In this document: positions 17,273-25,836 of the stretch, one piece after another
Layout: each line of letters begins with the position of its first letter
Position numbering within the stretch: position 1 is the stretch's first letter
Assembly: GCA_002708315.1 (NCBI GenBank)
Contig: PANC01000022.1
Location: forward strand, 1-37,653
Source: Lentimicrobiaceae bacterium
GTDB lineage: Bacteria; Bacteroidota; Bacteroidia; Bacteroidales; F082
Length of the DNA: 37,653 nt
Direction of reading: 5' to 3'
Notes under the pieces: generated by a model
Told to the model about the DNA's origin: nothing
Seen by the model: the letters and a program-made list of their open reading frames with translations, nothing else
The model's database searches: none
Made by a program: the position numbers and the translations under genes

Positions 17273-17872
17273 TTATAGATTTTCGCGCTGAATTTCAGTC
17301 AACGATTGATGTGAAAACTTTTCTAACTCTGGATAAAATAGCATAAAATGAGATTTAATAGCTTCATAGTTGTCAAGCAAGACTACAACTGCCTTATCCA
17401 TTCCTGAAAGGTAGTTAGTTCGTCTATTCATACCTCTAAATACTCTCTCAAGGTCTTTCAAGTTTGCATAACCCAAAAGCCAATTTTGACCAATCATAAA
17501 TGGTAACATTTTCTTTACTCTAGTGGGCAGTATCCCAAACCTATTGGCCAGAATACTATATACATTATATGTAAAGGCATCTAGTTCTCTATTATCAAAT
17601 AGTAACCAATTAGTAGCTAAGAAGTGGTCATAATAAATATCAATAACTATCCCGGAGAACTTTCCAAAATCACTACTTATAATTTCCCTGCTACTTTTAA
17701 ATATGCTATGGTTGTCTGTGAATGAGTCTATTTTCCTGTGAAGCAAAATACCTGTTACTATATCCTTTCTATATCTTTGATAAGACTTTCCCTTTACCGA
17801 ATCTGCAATAAAGTTTCCAAAAATGATATCATTATTATCACTAGAAAGGTGCGCATGTGCCAAATAATTCAT
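17273..17872 (-). CDS. Acyl carrier protein phosphodiesterase (AcpH/DUF479 family)
   Basis: A 199-residue cytoplasmic protein. MNYLAHAHLS at the N-terminus, GNFIADSVKG, GILLHRKIDSFTDNH and the IVIDIYYDHFLA segment are the conserved His/Asp blocks of the HD-related ACP hydrolase family. AcpH removes the 4'-phosphopantetheine arm from holo-ACP. Length matches the family (about 195 residues). It converges on the addB-like gene with a 25-base gap in which I see no terminator hairpin. A TAnnTTTG-like box (TATTTTTG, minus, 17889-17896) lies just upstream of its ATG, without a clear -33 element. Confidence 0.88.
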   Translation of the reverse strand: MNYLAHAHLSSDNNDIIFGNFIADSVKGKSYQRYRKDIVTGILLHRKIDSFTDNHSIFKSSREIISSDFGKFSGIVIDIYYDHFLATNWLLFDNRELDAFTYNVYSILANRFGILPTRVKKMLPFMIGQNWLLGYANLKDLERVFRGMNRRTNYLSGMDKAVVVLLDNYEAIKSHFMLFYPELEKFSHQSLTEIQRENL

Positions 17873-18119
17873 TTCTTAAAAAATTATTCAAAAATAATCA
17901 ATTTATAATGAAGCCATTTGATTCTACAGTAAATGCAGGGCTTTAAATTTGATACCCGCGCTAAGATAAATATCAAAAGTAAAAGCTACATCCATAGTAT
18001 TTCTTAAGGTGCCAGCATAGCTTGAAATTGCATATGAGTCACTTGAAGATCCTATTAAATTAGTTTTTTACAAAAATGTGATGAATTATATTCAACAAGA
18101 ACGTAAGTGTTACAATGTA

Positions 18120-18998
18120 TTAAGTAATAGAGAGCAATGATTTAAGGCCATCTATCTTGGGTTGATTATCCTCAATCTTGTATGCAGATAAAAGTTCCTT
18201 AATAACTCTATTTATGATATTTACATTCGATGTCGGCAGAAAATACTCTGGCATGAGTTTTAGGTTCATCTGGTTAATGTAATGGCGTACTTCGTTGTGT
18301 GTGAAAACAGCTCCAGCATTTGCAGGATTAATATAAAACATAACATCCTCACCACCATAATTATGTATGTTTTTTTGTTTACCAACATCATCCATGTAAA
18401 CTAATACAAAATGCCCAGGTAAATCAACCCCGTAAACAGGAATATTTAATTTTTGAACAATGGATATATAAAATGTTCCGAGTAGGTATGCATTTCCATG
18501 CTGTTTTTCAGTTAGGCTCTTTAGGGTAAACCCATCGGACTTAGCTGGCAGTTTTGATATGGTGTTTATATTGTTAACGCTGAATAATACATGATTAATA
18601 ACTTTTATTTTTTCAAGTGCCGTGAGGTTATCATTTAGCTCCAGCCATATCTCTTTAAATATTTTCTCAAAATATAGTCCAAATTCATCACCATCCACCT
18701 TTGGATTAATATATTTCATTAGGATTGAATATCCGTCAATTATTTTTGGATCTAGCTCATCCTTCCAAATAGAATAATCCTTTAGCAAAACATTTGTTCT
18801 AATCTCTTCAATAAGGGACTCAATTCTTACCGAATCTGAATCTCCCAAAGTGTTGACCCATGCCTCTTCCAAAACAGGTATTGCATGGTTTCCATATGTT
18901 AGAACTTTGTTGCGAATTTGACTGAACATATCTTCATTTGGCTCATCGATTAAGCTAACCAAAGCATCAAGTTCTTTTATTTCATCAAATTTTATCAT
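18120..18998 (-). CDS. SirB1/transglutaminase-like family protein
   Basis: A 292-residue soluble protein. The central block HGNAYLLGTFYISIV followed by IPVYGVDLPGHFVLVYMDD is the signature of the SirB1 N-terminal, transglutaminase-core-2 family (compare GNPxSLGxLYL...GVNLPGHFL). The N-terminal 100 residues are helical and acidic, and the C-terminus lacks the TPR segment found in many SirB1 proteins. No activity is established for this family; the transglutaminase label describes fold similarity only, and I do not see a convincing Cys-His-Asp triad. It is flanked by unrelated genes. The 205 bases upstream (18999-19203) show no clear promoter box or hairpin. Confidence 0.78.
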   Translation of the reverse strand: MIKFDEIKELDALVSLIDEPNEDMFSQIRNKVLTYGNHAIPVLEEAWVNTLGDSDSVRIESLIEEIRTNVLLKDYSIWKDELDPKIIDGYSILMKYINPKVDGDEFGLYFEKIFKEIWLELNDNLTALEKIKVINHVLFSVNNINTISKLPAKSDGFTLKSLTEKQHGNAYLLGTFYISIVQKLNIPVYGVDLPGHFVLVYMDDVGKQKNIHNYGGEDVMFYINPANAGAVFTHNEVRHYINQMNLKLMPEYFLPTSNVNIINRVIKELLSAYKIEDNQPKIDGLKSLLSIT

Positions 18999-19203
18999 AT
19001 GATATACATATATAATGCAATAAAATTAAATGATATTACAGCATGTTTACAGGTATTCACGTGTATAATTAATCACATGCCAGTGTTAGTAACTAATGAT
19101 ATTAATGTGCTGACAACCTGATACTTGTGCTCCGATAGGAATTAGGAAACTAAGAATTAGGTGGAAATTGCCTTGGTATAGATAATTAGTATGTGGGTAT
19201 AAT

Positions 19204-20499
19204 TTATACCACCTTTACTAAAAAATAATTTTTCTTTCCCTTTTGGACTAGTATGTATTTATTGTTAATTAACGATTGAGAGTTTAACTCATAACTCTCA
19301 TTTATTTTTGATTTATTTATGGAAACTGCATTATCCTTTATCATCCTTTTGGCTTCTCCATTTGATTTAAATGCTCCCGCTTTTATTGATAGAAAATCCA
19401 GTAGTCCTATTCCCATCTCGAATTCATCCTTTGACACCTCACTTTGAGGGACACCCTTAAATATACTCAATAATGTTTTTTCATCAAAGTTCATTAACAT
19501 CTCTGTAGTACCTTTACCAAATAGTATCTGAGAGGCTTCAATGGCTTTATTGTAGGCCTCCCTGCCGTGAACCCTGCATGTTATATCTTTTGCGAGTTCA
19601 TTTTGCAAGTGCCTCAAATGAGGGGCATTTTTATGTTCCTCAATCATTGCTTCAATATCACCTTCTGTAAAAAGAGTGAATATTTTTATGTACTTCTCAG
19701 CATCTTCATCACTTACATTTAGCCAAAACTGGTAGAATTCATAGGGTGATGTTTTTTCAGGATCTAACCAAACATTTCCACTTTCAGTTTTACCAAACTT
19801 CGAGCCATCTGCCTTAGTAATTAAAGGGCATGTAATAGCATAAACATTATGTTCATGGCCAAGCTTTCTTCTAACTAACTCGGTACCTGTTATAATATTA
19901 CCCCACTGATCAGACCCTCCCATCTGCAACTTACAATTCTTATTTTGGTAAAGATGGAGAAAATCTGTTCCTTGCACCAATTGGTAAGAGAACTCTGTAA
20001 ACGACATGCCAGATTTACTATCCGTGCTAATTCTTTTTTTAACAGAGTCCTTTGCCATCATATAATTAACAGTTAGATGTTTTCCAATTTCTCTAATAAA
20101 ATCAAGAAAGGTATAATCCTTCATCCAATCGTAATTATTAACCAATAAAGCCTTATTATTCCCAGTTTTAAAATCGAGAAATTTTGCAAGCTGCTTTTTC
20201 AGGCCATTCTCATTATCCCGTAATACTTTTTCGGATAATAAATTACGCTCTTGTGACTTACCAGATGGATCGCCAATCATACCCGTCGCTCCTCCAACCA
20301 GAGCGATTGGTCTATGACCAGACCTTTGTAAATGGACGAGCATCATAACACCTACTAGATGGCCTATATGCAATGAATCTGCAGTTGGATCAATACCAAC
20401 ATAACCGGAGACCATCTCCTTTAATAATTGTTCTTCTACACCAGGAGTAATATCATGTATCATTCCTCTCCACCTAAGCTCTTCGACAAAATCCTTCAT
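19204..20499 (-). CDS. tyrS: Tyrosyl-tRNA synthetase
   Basis: A 431-residue class I aminoacyl-tRNA synthetase that charges tRNA-Tyr. Visible are the HIGH motif (44-47, in [10 protein letters not shown]), [14 protein letters not shown], the tyrosine and tRNA pocket segments [12 protein letters not shown] and [11 protein letters not shown], the KMSKS equivalent KFGKT, and a C-terminal S4 RNA-binding domain ([17 protein letters not shown]). I place the start at the ATG at 20499 ([13 protein letters not shown]), the usual N-terminus. A longer frame from a TTG at 20526 is unlikely because that TTG is part of a TATCTTTG -7 box. The gene is divergent from the flippase gene. Confidence 0.97.
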   Translation of the reverse strand: MKDFVEELRWRGMIHDITPGVEEQLLKEMVSGYVGIDPTADSLHIGHLVGVMMLVHLQRSGHRPIALVGGATGMIGDPSGKSQERNLLSEKVLRDNENGLKKQLAKFLDFKTGNNKALLVNNYDWMKDYTFLDFIREIGKHLTVNYMMAKDSVKKRISTDSKSGMSFTEFSYQLVQGTDFLHLYQNKNCKLQMGGSDQWGNIITGTELVRRKLGHEHNVYAITCPLITKADGSKFGKTESGNVWLDPEKTSPYEFYQFWLNVSDEDAEKYIKIFTLFTEGDIEAMIEEHKNAPHLRHLQNELAKDITCRVHGREAYNKAIEASQILFGKGTTEMLMNFDEKTLLSIFKGVPQSEVSKDEFEMGIGLLDFLSIKAGAFKSNGEAKRMIKDNAVSINKSKINESYELNSQSLINNKYILVQKGKKNYFLVKVV

Positions 20500-20523
20500 G
20501 TCTATAATTAATTTAAATCTAGG

Positions 20524-20531
20524 CAAAGATA
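20524..20531 (-). promoter_or_regulatory. Candidate -7 box (TATCTTTG) of tyrS
   Basis: Minus-strand TATCTTTG matches TAnnTTTG and would give a leader of about 18 bases before the ATG at 20499. No clear -33 element was found. Its position helps to exclude the upstream TTG as the tyrS start. Confidence 0.4.
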
Positions 20532-20624
20532 AGTTAAATGTTGCCTTGTATGGTTACACTTACATCATTAAAACAATTTATATGAAACAATGAATTAATG
20601 GTTAAATCGTTTAAATTTGCATAG

Positions 20625-22112
20625 ATGCGAAAGAAGTTTTTAAAAAACCTGGGACTACTCCTCTTTCTTAACTTGCTCGTTAAACCCTTTTGGATACTGG
20701 GAATAGATAGGCAAGTTCAAAATTTAGTAGGGCCAGAAGAATATGGTTTATACTTCACAATTTTTAACTTTTCGTTTCTATTCTATATATTTCTTGACTT
20801 GGGCATAACCAATTTCAATAATAGAAATATTGCTCAGAACAATCAGCTTCTTAACAAGCACCTTCCCGGAATCTCAATGCTTAAATTATTTCTAGGTTTT
20901 TTCTATGGAATTCTTATTTTCTTAATCGGGTTTCTAATAGGTTACAGAGGTGAACAATTATACCTTTTGGCTTGGGTAGGCTTTAATCAGTTTATTCTTT
21001 CATTAATTTTGTACATAAGATCAAACCTATCGGGGTTGCTTTTATTCAAAACAGATTCTTTCATTTCAATACTGGACAGGCTATTGATGATATTTATTTG
21101 TGGATTTTTATTGTGGTTCAATTTTTTTGAAGGAATGTTCACCATTTATTGGTTTGTATATGCACAAACAGCTGCATATCTACTCACATTGTTAATAGCA
21201 CTTATTGCCTTGCTAAGAAAATCAGGTAGCCTAAAGTTCAACTGGAATTATCCTTTCTTTATACTTATCATAAAAAAAAGTCTTCCGTTTGCTCTTCTTG
21301 TATTGCTTATGAGCTTCTATAATAGAATTGATCCAGTTCTAATTGAAAGATTACTTCCTGAATCAATCGGAGAAAACCAATCAGGAGTATATGCACAAGC
21401 ATACAGGCTTCTAGATGCAGGTCAAAACTTTGCTTATCTATTTGCTATTCTACTATTACCACTATTCTCAAAGATGATCAAATACAATGAGTCAACTGAA
21501 AAACTGGTTAAATTAAGTTTTTCAATAATAATTTCTGGAGTTCTTATAATTGCTATAACATCACAATTTTATGCCGATGACCTTATGAACTTGATGTATT
21601 ATCCTTTTGCGGGAGAAACACAAGACCAGTTTGATACGAGGATAATTCAATCAGCACTTATATTTAGACTGCTTATGTTTAGCTTTGTTGCAATTGCTTC
21701 TAACTATATTTTTGGAACATTACTCACTGCAAATAATAATCTGAAACAACTAAATATAATTGCCTTCTGTGGACTAGTAGTAAACCTTACCCTTAACTTT
21801 ATATTAATTCCTCAATATATGGCTGTAGGGTCAGCTTGGGCAAGCGCAGTAACTCAAGTTATGACAGCAATCGCTCAACTTTTTATTGTCCAAAGAGAAT
21901 TTAACTTTAAGCTAAATGTAAGACTCATTACCAACCTAATTACCTTAACAATTACACTATTTGTTTTTGGCTTCATAAGTAACAATTATCTGGACATTAG
22001 ATGGGAGCTGTCATCAATGATTATGATTGTCTTTGGCATATGTTCTGCAATGATGCTTAAACTAATCCACATTAGAGAATTTATTGAAATCATAAACCAT
22101 GACATTAATTAA
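20625..22112 (+). CDS. Polysaccharide flippase (Wzx-like, MOP superfamily)
   Basis: A 495-residue integral membrane protein with about 12-14 hydrophobic segments through the whole length and short charged loops, as in oligosaccharide flippases of the MOP superfamily. The N-terminus (KNLGLLLFLNLLVKPFWILG, then GPEEYGLYFTIFNFSFLF) is the typical family opening, and a second half-repeat carries GVYAQAYRLLDAGQNFAYLFA. It would flip an undecaprenyl-linked glycan across the inner membrane. It begins a plus-strand cluster with two Wzz-like genes and an O-antigen ligase. No glycosyltransferase is in the cluster, so the glycan is unknown. A TAAATTTG box at 20612-20619 lies only 5 bases before the ATG, which would imply a leaderless mRNA if used. 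Confidence 0.88.
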   Translation: MRKKFLKNLGLLLFLNLLVKPFWILGIDRQVQNLVGPEEYGLYFTIFNFSFLFYIFLDLGITNFNNRNIAQNNQLLNKHLPGISMLKLFLGFFYGILIFLIGFLIGYRGEQLYLLAWVGFNQFILSLILYIRSNLSGLLLFKTDSFISILDRLLMIFICGFLLWFNFFEGMFTIYWFVYAQTAAYLLTLLIALIALLRKSGSLKFNWNYPFFILIIKKSLPFALLVLLMSFYNRIDPVLIERLLPESIGENQSGVYAQAYRLLDAGQNFAYLFAILLLPLFSKMIKYNESTEKLVKLSFSIIISGVLIIAITSQFYADDLMNLMYYPFAGETQDQFDTRIIQSALIFRLLMFSFVAIASNYIFGTLLTANNNLKQLNIIAFCGLVVNLTLNFILIPQYMAVGSAWASAVTQVMTAIAQLFIVQREFNFKLNVRLITNLITLTITLFVFGFISNNYLDIRWELSSMIMIVFGICSAMMLKLIHIREFIEIINHDIN

Positions 22113-22165
22113 CCCCGTAAAATGATTATGTTTAATGACATAAAATATGTTAATATAACTTCAGG

Positions 22166-22195
22166 TTGTATTCTATATTTTATTTAGTATTTTTG
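22166..22195 (+). promoter_or_regulatory. Promoter candidate of the wzz-like genes (TTG-N19-TATTTTTG)
   Basis: TTG at 22166-22168, a 19-base spacer, then TATTTTTG at 22188-22195 fit the Bacteroidota consensus closely. The implied transcription start is about 15 bases before the ATG at 22218, so the wzz-like genes probably have their own promoter apart from the flippase. Confidence 0.55.
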
Positions 22196-22217
22196 GAAGC
22201 GAAAATTATAGAAGATA

Positions 22218-23285
22218 ATGAATTCTCAAAACCAATTTCACAAACCTTTTTTATCTGGCGTGCTGATGCAAGTTGTTTATGCTTATAAAAAGCACTTAGC
22301 AATTATAGCTGCATTAGTAATTGTTTTATCAGTAATTTTCTCAGGGCCCTACTTCATAACCCCACTATTTAAGTCAACAGTAATTCTTTATCCCACTGCT
22401 AGTAATTCAATTTCAAAGGTGCTTTTAAGTGATAATTTCAATAATACAAAAGATATACTGGAATTTGGGGAAATTGAGCAAACAGAACAGATGCTGCAGG
22501 TTCTAAATTCAAATAAGATTAGAGATCGAATTATTAGTAAGTACAACCTTCTATATCATTATAATATTGATAATGATTCAAAATATAAAGTTACTAAATT
22601 ATATGAGAGATATGAAAACAACTTTATCTTTAGAAGGACTGAATACATGGCAGTGATGATAACTGTTTATGACAAAGATCCTCAACTTGCTGCATACATG
22701 GCAAATGATGTTGCCGAATTAGTTGATTCAACGATAAATAATATGCAAAAGAAAATAGCACTAAAAGCATATAAGATTGTTGAAGTTGAATACAACCATT
22801 TAAAGAGTGAAATAAGATCCAAAGAAGATTCTCTCACTGTTTTGAGAGAACATGGGGTTCATGATTATGAAAGTCAGTCGGAGATGTTCAACAGACAACT
22901 GGCGATTGAAATGGCAAAAAATAATCAAACAAGCGTATCTAGGTTAGAGAAAAAACTTGAAGTACTTGCAAAATATGGTGGTCCATACGTATCCTTGAGA
23001 GATGCTCTTGAACATGATAAAAAGCAATTAAGTCAGTTGAAAGCAAAATACGAAGAGGCTAAGGTAGATGCAATGGAAAGTCTGCCCCACACATTTGTTA
23101 TAAATACAGCTTATAAGGCAGAGAAAAAATCATACCCAATAAGATGGTTGATAGTTCTTATATCAACATTTACATCACTGCTACTAGCAGTAATAGTATT
23201 TAGTATTATTGACTTATTCTCAGGTAAATTGGGTGAAAATATCAAAAAAAAAAATTTGGACCAAGATTTGAATCGAGAGAAATAA
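22218..23285 (+). CDS. Wzz-like chain-length determinant protein, copy 1 (ends at an 11-A run)
   Basis: A 355-residue inner-membrane protein with the Wzz/PCP topology: a cytoplasmic N-terminus, TM1 at about residues 27-46 ending in SGPYFITPLF, a periplasmic mostly helical region with heptad-like charge patterns, and TM2 after the Pro motif SYPIRWLIVLISTF. There is no cytoplasmic tyrosine-kinase domain. Wzz proteins set polymer length in Wzx/Wzy-type polysaccharide synthesis. The cytoplasmic tail passes through eleven consecutive A (23244-23254) and stops 10 codons later. In the -1 frame the sequence stays open from this run into the downstream paralogue, so the annotated C-terminus may be altered by slippage, mutation or sequencing error. 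It is clearly homologous to copy 2 (shared EQM(L/I)Q(V/I)LNS, YESQS and PIRWLIV). Confidence 0.85.
   Translation: MNSQNQFHKPFLSGVLMQVVYAYKKHLAIIAALVIVLSVIFSGPYFITPLFKSTVILYPTASNSISKVLLSDNFNNTKDILEFGEIEQTEQMLQVLNSNKIRDRIISKYNLLYHYNIDNDSKYKVTKLYERYENNFIFRRTEYMAVMITVYDKDPQLAAYMANDVAELVDSTINNMQKKIALKAYKIVEVEYNHLKSEIRSKEDSLTVLREHGVHDYESQSEMFNRQLAIEMAKNNQTSVSRLEKKLEVLAKYGGPYVSLRDALEHDKKQLSQLKAKYEEAKVDAMESLPHTFVINTAYKAEKKSYPIRWLIVLISTFTSLLLAVIVFSIIDLFSGKLGENIKKKNLDQDLNREK
23244..23254 (+). other. A11 homopolymer, candidate frameshift or slippage site
   Basis: Eleven consecutive A near the 3' end of the first wzz-like gene. The reading frame is AAA AAA AAA AAT; one extra A, or a -1 ribosomal shift, enters the frame of the second wzz-like gene, which is open from 23237 to 24373. 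No downstream pseudoknot or stem was obvious to me by eye. Confidence 0.6.
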
Positions 23286-23422
23286 ATATAGAATTACCAT
23301 CTCTAAATCTAAGGCATTTATTTTTAGAGAAAGAGAGAAATAAAAGAGAATATACCAAACCAGCAAAGTCGCTGGAAAAAGTAGTTGATGAAGATTACAT
23401 TTGGGACATTAATAAAATAGAC

Positions 23423-24373
23423 ATGGATAAATTATTTAATAGTTCGCATATGGTAAAACTTACCGGAAAGTGGAGATATCACCTGCTAGCGATAGTAGTT
23501 GTATCTGCGGTTTTAAGTACGGTTTTATCAGGGCCTACATTTATAACTCCACTATACGAATCATATGCAATAGTATACCCAGCAAATGTTGAACCATATT
23601 CGGACGAAAGTGAAACAGAGCAGATGATTCAAATATTAAATTCCCAGGATATTATCGATAATATGGTAAAGAGATTTGACCTTCCAAAACATTATGAAAT
23701 AGATCCTGAGTATAGATATTTCAAAGCTGCACTTTATGATACATATCATGATCACGTTAATATCTTAAAGACTCCCTATGAATCTGTTAGGGTAGAAGTT
23801 AGAGATAGGAATCCTGATACGGCTTCTATTATGGTTAATGCATTACTCGATCTTTATGATATGAAAATATCCGAAATGCATAAAACCAAATCACTCGAGG
23901 TTATAGAAATGTACGAGAGGCAATTAAAGCAAAAGCGTCAAGTCCTTGATTCCTTGAAAAATGAACTTTACAAATTGGGTACAGAAGAAGGTTTATTGGA
24001 ATATGAATCCCAATCTCAAGAAATAATGAAAGGGTATTTAGGCACTGTTGATGGAGGTAATCAAAACAGAATAAACAAAAAAGAAGTAGATAAGTTAAGG
24101 AAGAATATGGAAAAAGGTAGCGGTCAGTTGATTGAAGTTGTTCAAATGATTGAATTTGAGGCTGCATCCTATGTTGAAGTTAAGATAGACTACGAAATGG
24201 CTCAAAGATTCTACCATTCGAAGTTAACATATAGCAATATCGTTAGCTCTCCCTTCCCCTCTGACAAAAAAGCCTATCCAATAAGGTGGTTAATCGTGGC
24301 TGTATTTACATTAGGAACATTTATCATGGCCCTGATTGTTATCTTTTTTCTTGATAAGAATAAGGAATCGTAA
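23423..24373 (+). CDS. Wzz-like chain-length determinant protein, copy 2
   Basis: A 316-residue paralogue of the preceding gene with the same plan: short cytoplasmic N-terminus, TM1 at about residues 21-40 followed by SGPTFITPLYES, a periplasmic helical region (SETEQMIQILNSQDI, RDRNPDTASIMV, LEYESQSQEI), the Pro motif AYPIRWLIV and TM2, then a very short tail. The ATG at 23423 is the first good start, but 56 further codons upstream in the same frame (23255-23422) have no stop and read as a plausible charged cytoplasmic linker, while the other two frames are closed. The protein may therefore be made separately, or as the second half of a fusion with copy 1. The O-antigen ligase gene begins 11 bases after its stop. 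Confidence 0.85.
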   Translation: MDKLFNSSHMVKLTGKWRYHLLAIVVVSAVLSTVLSGPTFITPLYESYAIVYPANVEPYSDESETEQMIQILNSQDIIDNMVKRFDLPKHYEIDPEYRYFKAALYDTYHDHVNILKTPYESVRVEVRDRNPDTASIMVNALLDLYDMKISEMHKTKSLEVIEMYERQLKQKRQVLDSLKNELYKLGTEEGLLEYESQSQEIMKGYLGTVDGGNQNRINKKEVDKLRKNMEKGSGQLIEVVQMIEFEAASYVEVKIDYEMAQRFYHSKLTYSNIVSSPFPSDKKAYPIRWLIVAVFTLGTFIMALIVIFFLDKNKES

Positions 24374-24384
24374 AAAGTTAATTC

Positions 24385-25830
24385 TTGAAATTGACCGAAA
24401 GATCTAAAATATTGTGGGTTTACCTTATTACAGTTGCTTTCATCGCTGTAAACTTTTACCTGATAGTAGATAAAAATAGCTTTTGGTTATTTTTATTACC
24501 CATAGCTCTAGTAACACTTGTGTATTATCTAGTATCACTGGACAAAATCGTATTGTTCATAACATTTCTAACACCCATTGCAATCGAACTTCGTGACATA
24601 AAAGGTGGTGTTGGATTATCATTGCCAACAGAACCTCTGATGTTCGGAGTTCTTCTGCTATTTCTAGCAAACTTGATCTTTGAGCAGAGATACGACAAAC
24701 GAATATCAAATCATCCTGTTTCCTACATCATTTATGCATCGCTTTTATGGATGCTTATTACAGCAACTACCAGTGAGTTACCGCTTGTATCCTTAAAATA
24801 CCTGCTATCAAGATTGTGGTTTGTAATACCATTTTATTTTGTAGCAGCTTTAATGTTTAAAAAGACATCTAATATTAAGAAGTTCATCTGGCTCTATATG
24901 ATATCCTTGTGTGGAGTTATTATATATACTCTCATACAACATTCTGACTATGGATTTGAAGAAGATGCAGGTCATTGGGTAATGTCACCATTTTATAATG
25001 ACCACACGGCCTATGGTGCAGCAATTGCGATGTTTGTGCCAGCTGCAGTTGGATTTATTTTTTATCCAAGATCAACAAAGAGTTCTAGAGTATTAGCATT
25101 GATTCTTACTGGAATATTAATTATAGGAATAATTTTTTCATATGGACGTGCTGCATGGATTAGCGTTGTTGTTGCTATCATTGTTTTCATATTAATTGTA
25201 TTAAGGATAAAATTTTACGTTATTGCAACTGCATTCATTCTGTTTATGGGAATTTTCTTGACATTTCAGCACCAAATTCTGGATAGGTTATCAAAGAACA
25301 AACAAGACTCATCAGCAAATTTTGCAGAACATGTTCAGTCAATTACCAATATAACATCAGATGCTTCAAACTTAGAAAGAATTAACCGCTGGCAAGCTGC
25401 AGTGAGATTATATAACGAGCGGCCAATACTAGGTTGGGGACCTGGAACCTACCAATTTGTATACTCTCCATTTCAAAGCTCGCAGGAAAAAACAATAATT
25501 AGTACAAACCTTGGTGACAAAGGAAATGCGCATAGTGAATACTTAGGTCCATTATCAGAGATGGGTGTATTAGGTTCTGCTCTCATAATACTGCTCATTG
25601 TGTATTTTATAATAACCGGGCTAAGAGTTTACAAACACGGAACCACTGAAATAAAATTTTTAAGTATGATTACCCTATTGGGACTCATAACATATTTTAC
25701 TCATGGTTTTCTTAATAATTTCTTGGACACTGATAAGTTATCTGTACCAGTATGGGGATTTATAGCAATAATAGTGGCACTTGATATTTACCACAAAACC
25801 AAGGATAGTCCATCTTCAATTGATGGATAA
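24385..25830 (+). CDS. O-antigen ligase/polymerase family membrane protein (WaaL/Wzy-like)
   Basis: A 481-residue integral membrane protein with about 11-12 predicted TM segments. The Wzy_C domain is recognisable: SYGRAAWISVV (equivalent of the SRGxWL motif), then the large periplasmic loop with RPILGWGPGTYQFVY and NAHSEYLGPLSEMGVLG, whose His is conserved in the family. An upstream YNDHTAYGA motif is also typical. Such proteins either polymerise glycan repeat units (Wzy) or attach glycan to lipid A or protein (WaaL, PglL); motifs do not separate these. There is no ATG near the N-terminus; I use the TTG at 24385 (another TTG lies at 24391), 11 bases after the second wzz-like gene and just after an in-frame stop at 24379. 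It is convergent with the lipid A block, gap 6 bases. Confidence 0.87.
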   Translation: MKLTERSKILWVYLITVAFIAVNFYLIVDKNSFWLFLLPIALVTLVYYLVSLDKIVLFITFLTPIAIELRDIKGGVGLSLPTEPLMFGVLLLFLANLIFEQRYDKRISNHPVSYIIYASLLWMLITATTSELPLVSLKYLLSRLWFVIPFYFVAALMFKKTSNIKKFIWLYMISLCGVIIYTLIQHSDYGFEEDAGHWVMSPFYNDHTAYGAAIAMFVPAAVGFIFYPRSTKSSRVLALILTGILIIGIIFSYGRAAWISVVVAIIVFILIVLRIKFYVIATAFILFMGIFLTFQHQILDRLSKNKQDSSANFAEHVQSITNITSDASNLERINRWQAAVRLYNERPILGWGPGTYQFVYSPFQSSQEKTIISTNLGDKGNAHSEYLGPLSEMGVLGSALIILLIVYFIITGLRVYKHGTTEIKFLSMITLLGLITYFTHGFLNNFLDTDKLSVPVWGFIAIIVALDIYHKTKDSPSSIDG

Positions 25831-25836
25831 TGCCTA

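Noticed and set aside
20612-20619. TAAATTTG as the flippase promoter
   Set aside because: It is only 5 bases before the ATG and has no -33 element; use would require a leaderless transcript, so I mention it only in the gene entry.
25809-25827. Hairpin TCCATC/GATGGA at the end of the O-antigen ligase gene as a terminator
   Set aside because: The 6-bp stem lies inside the coding region and has no T run after it.
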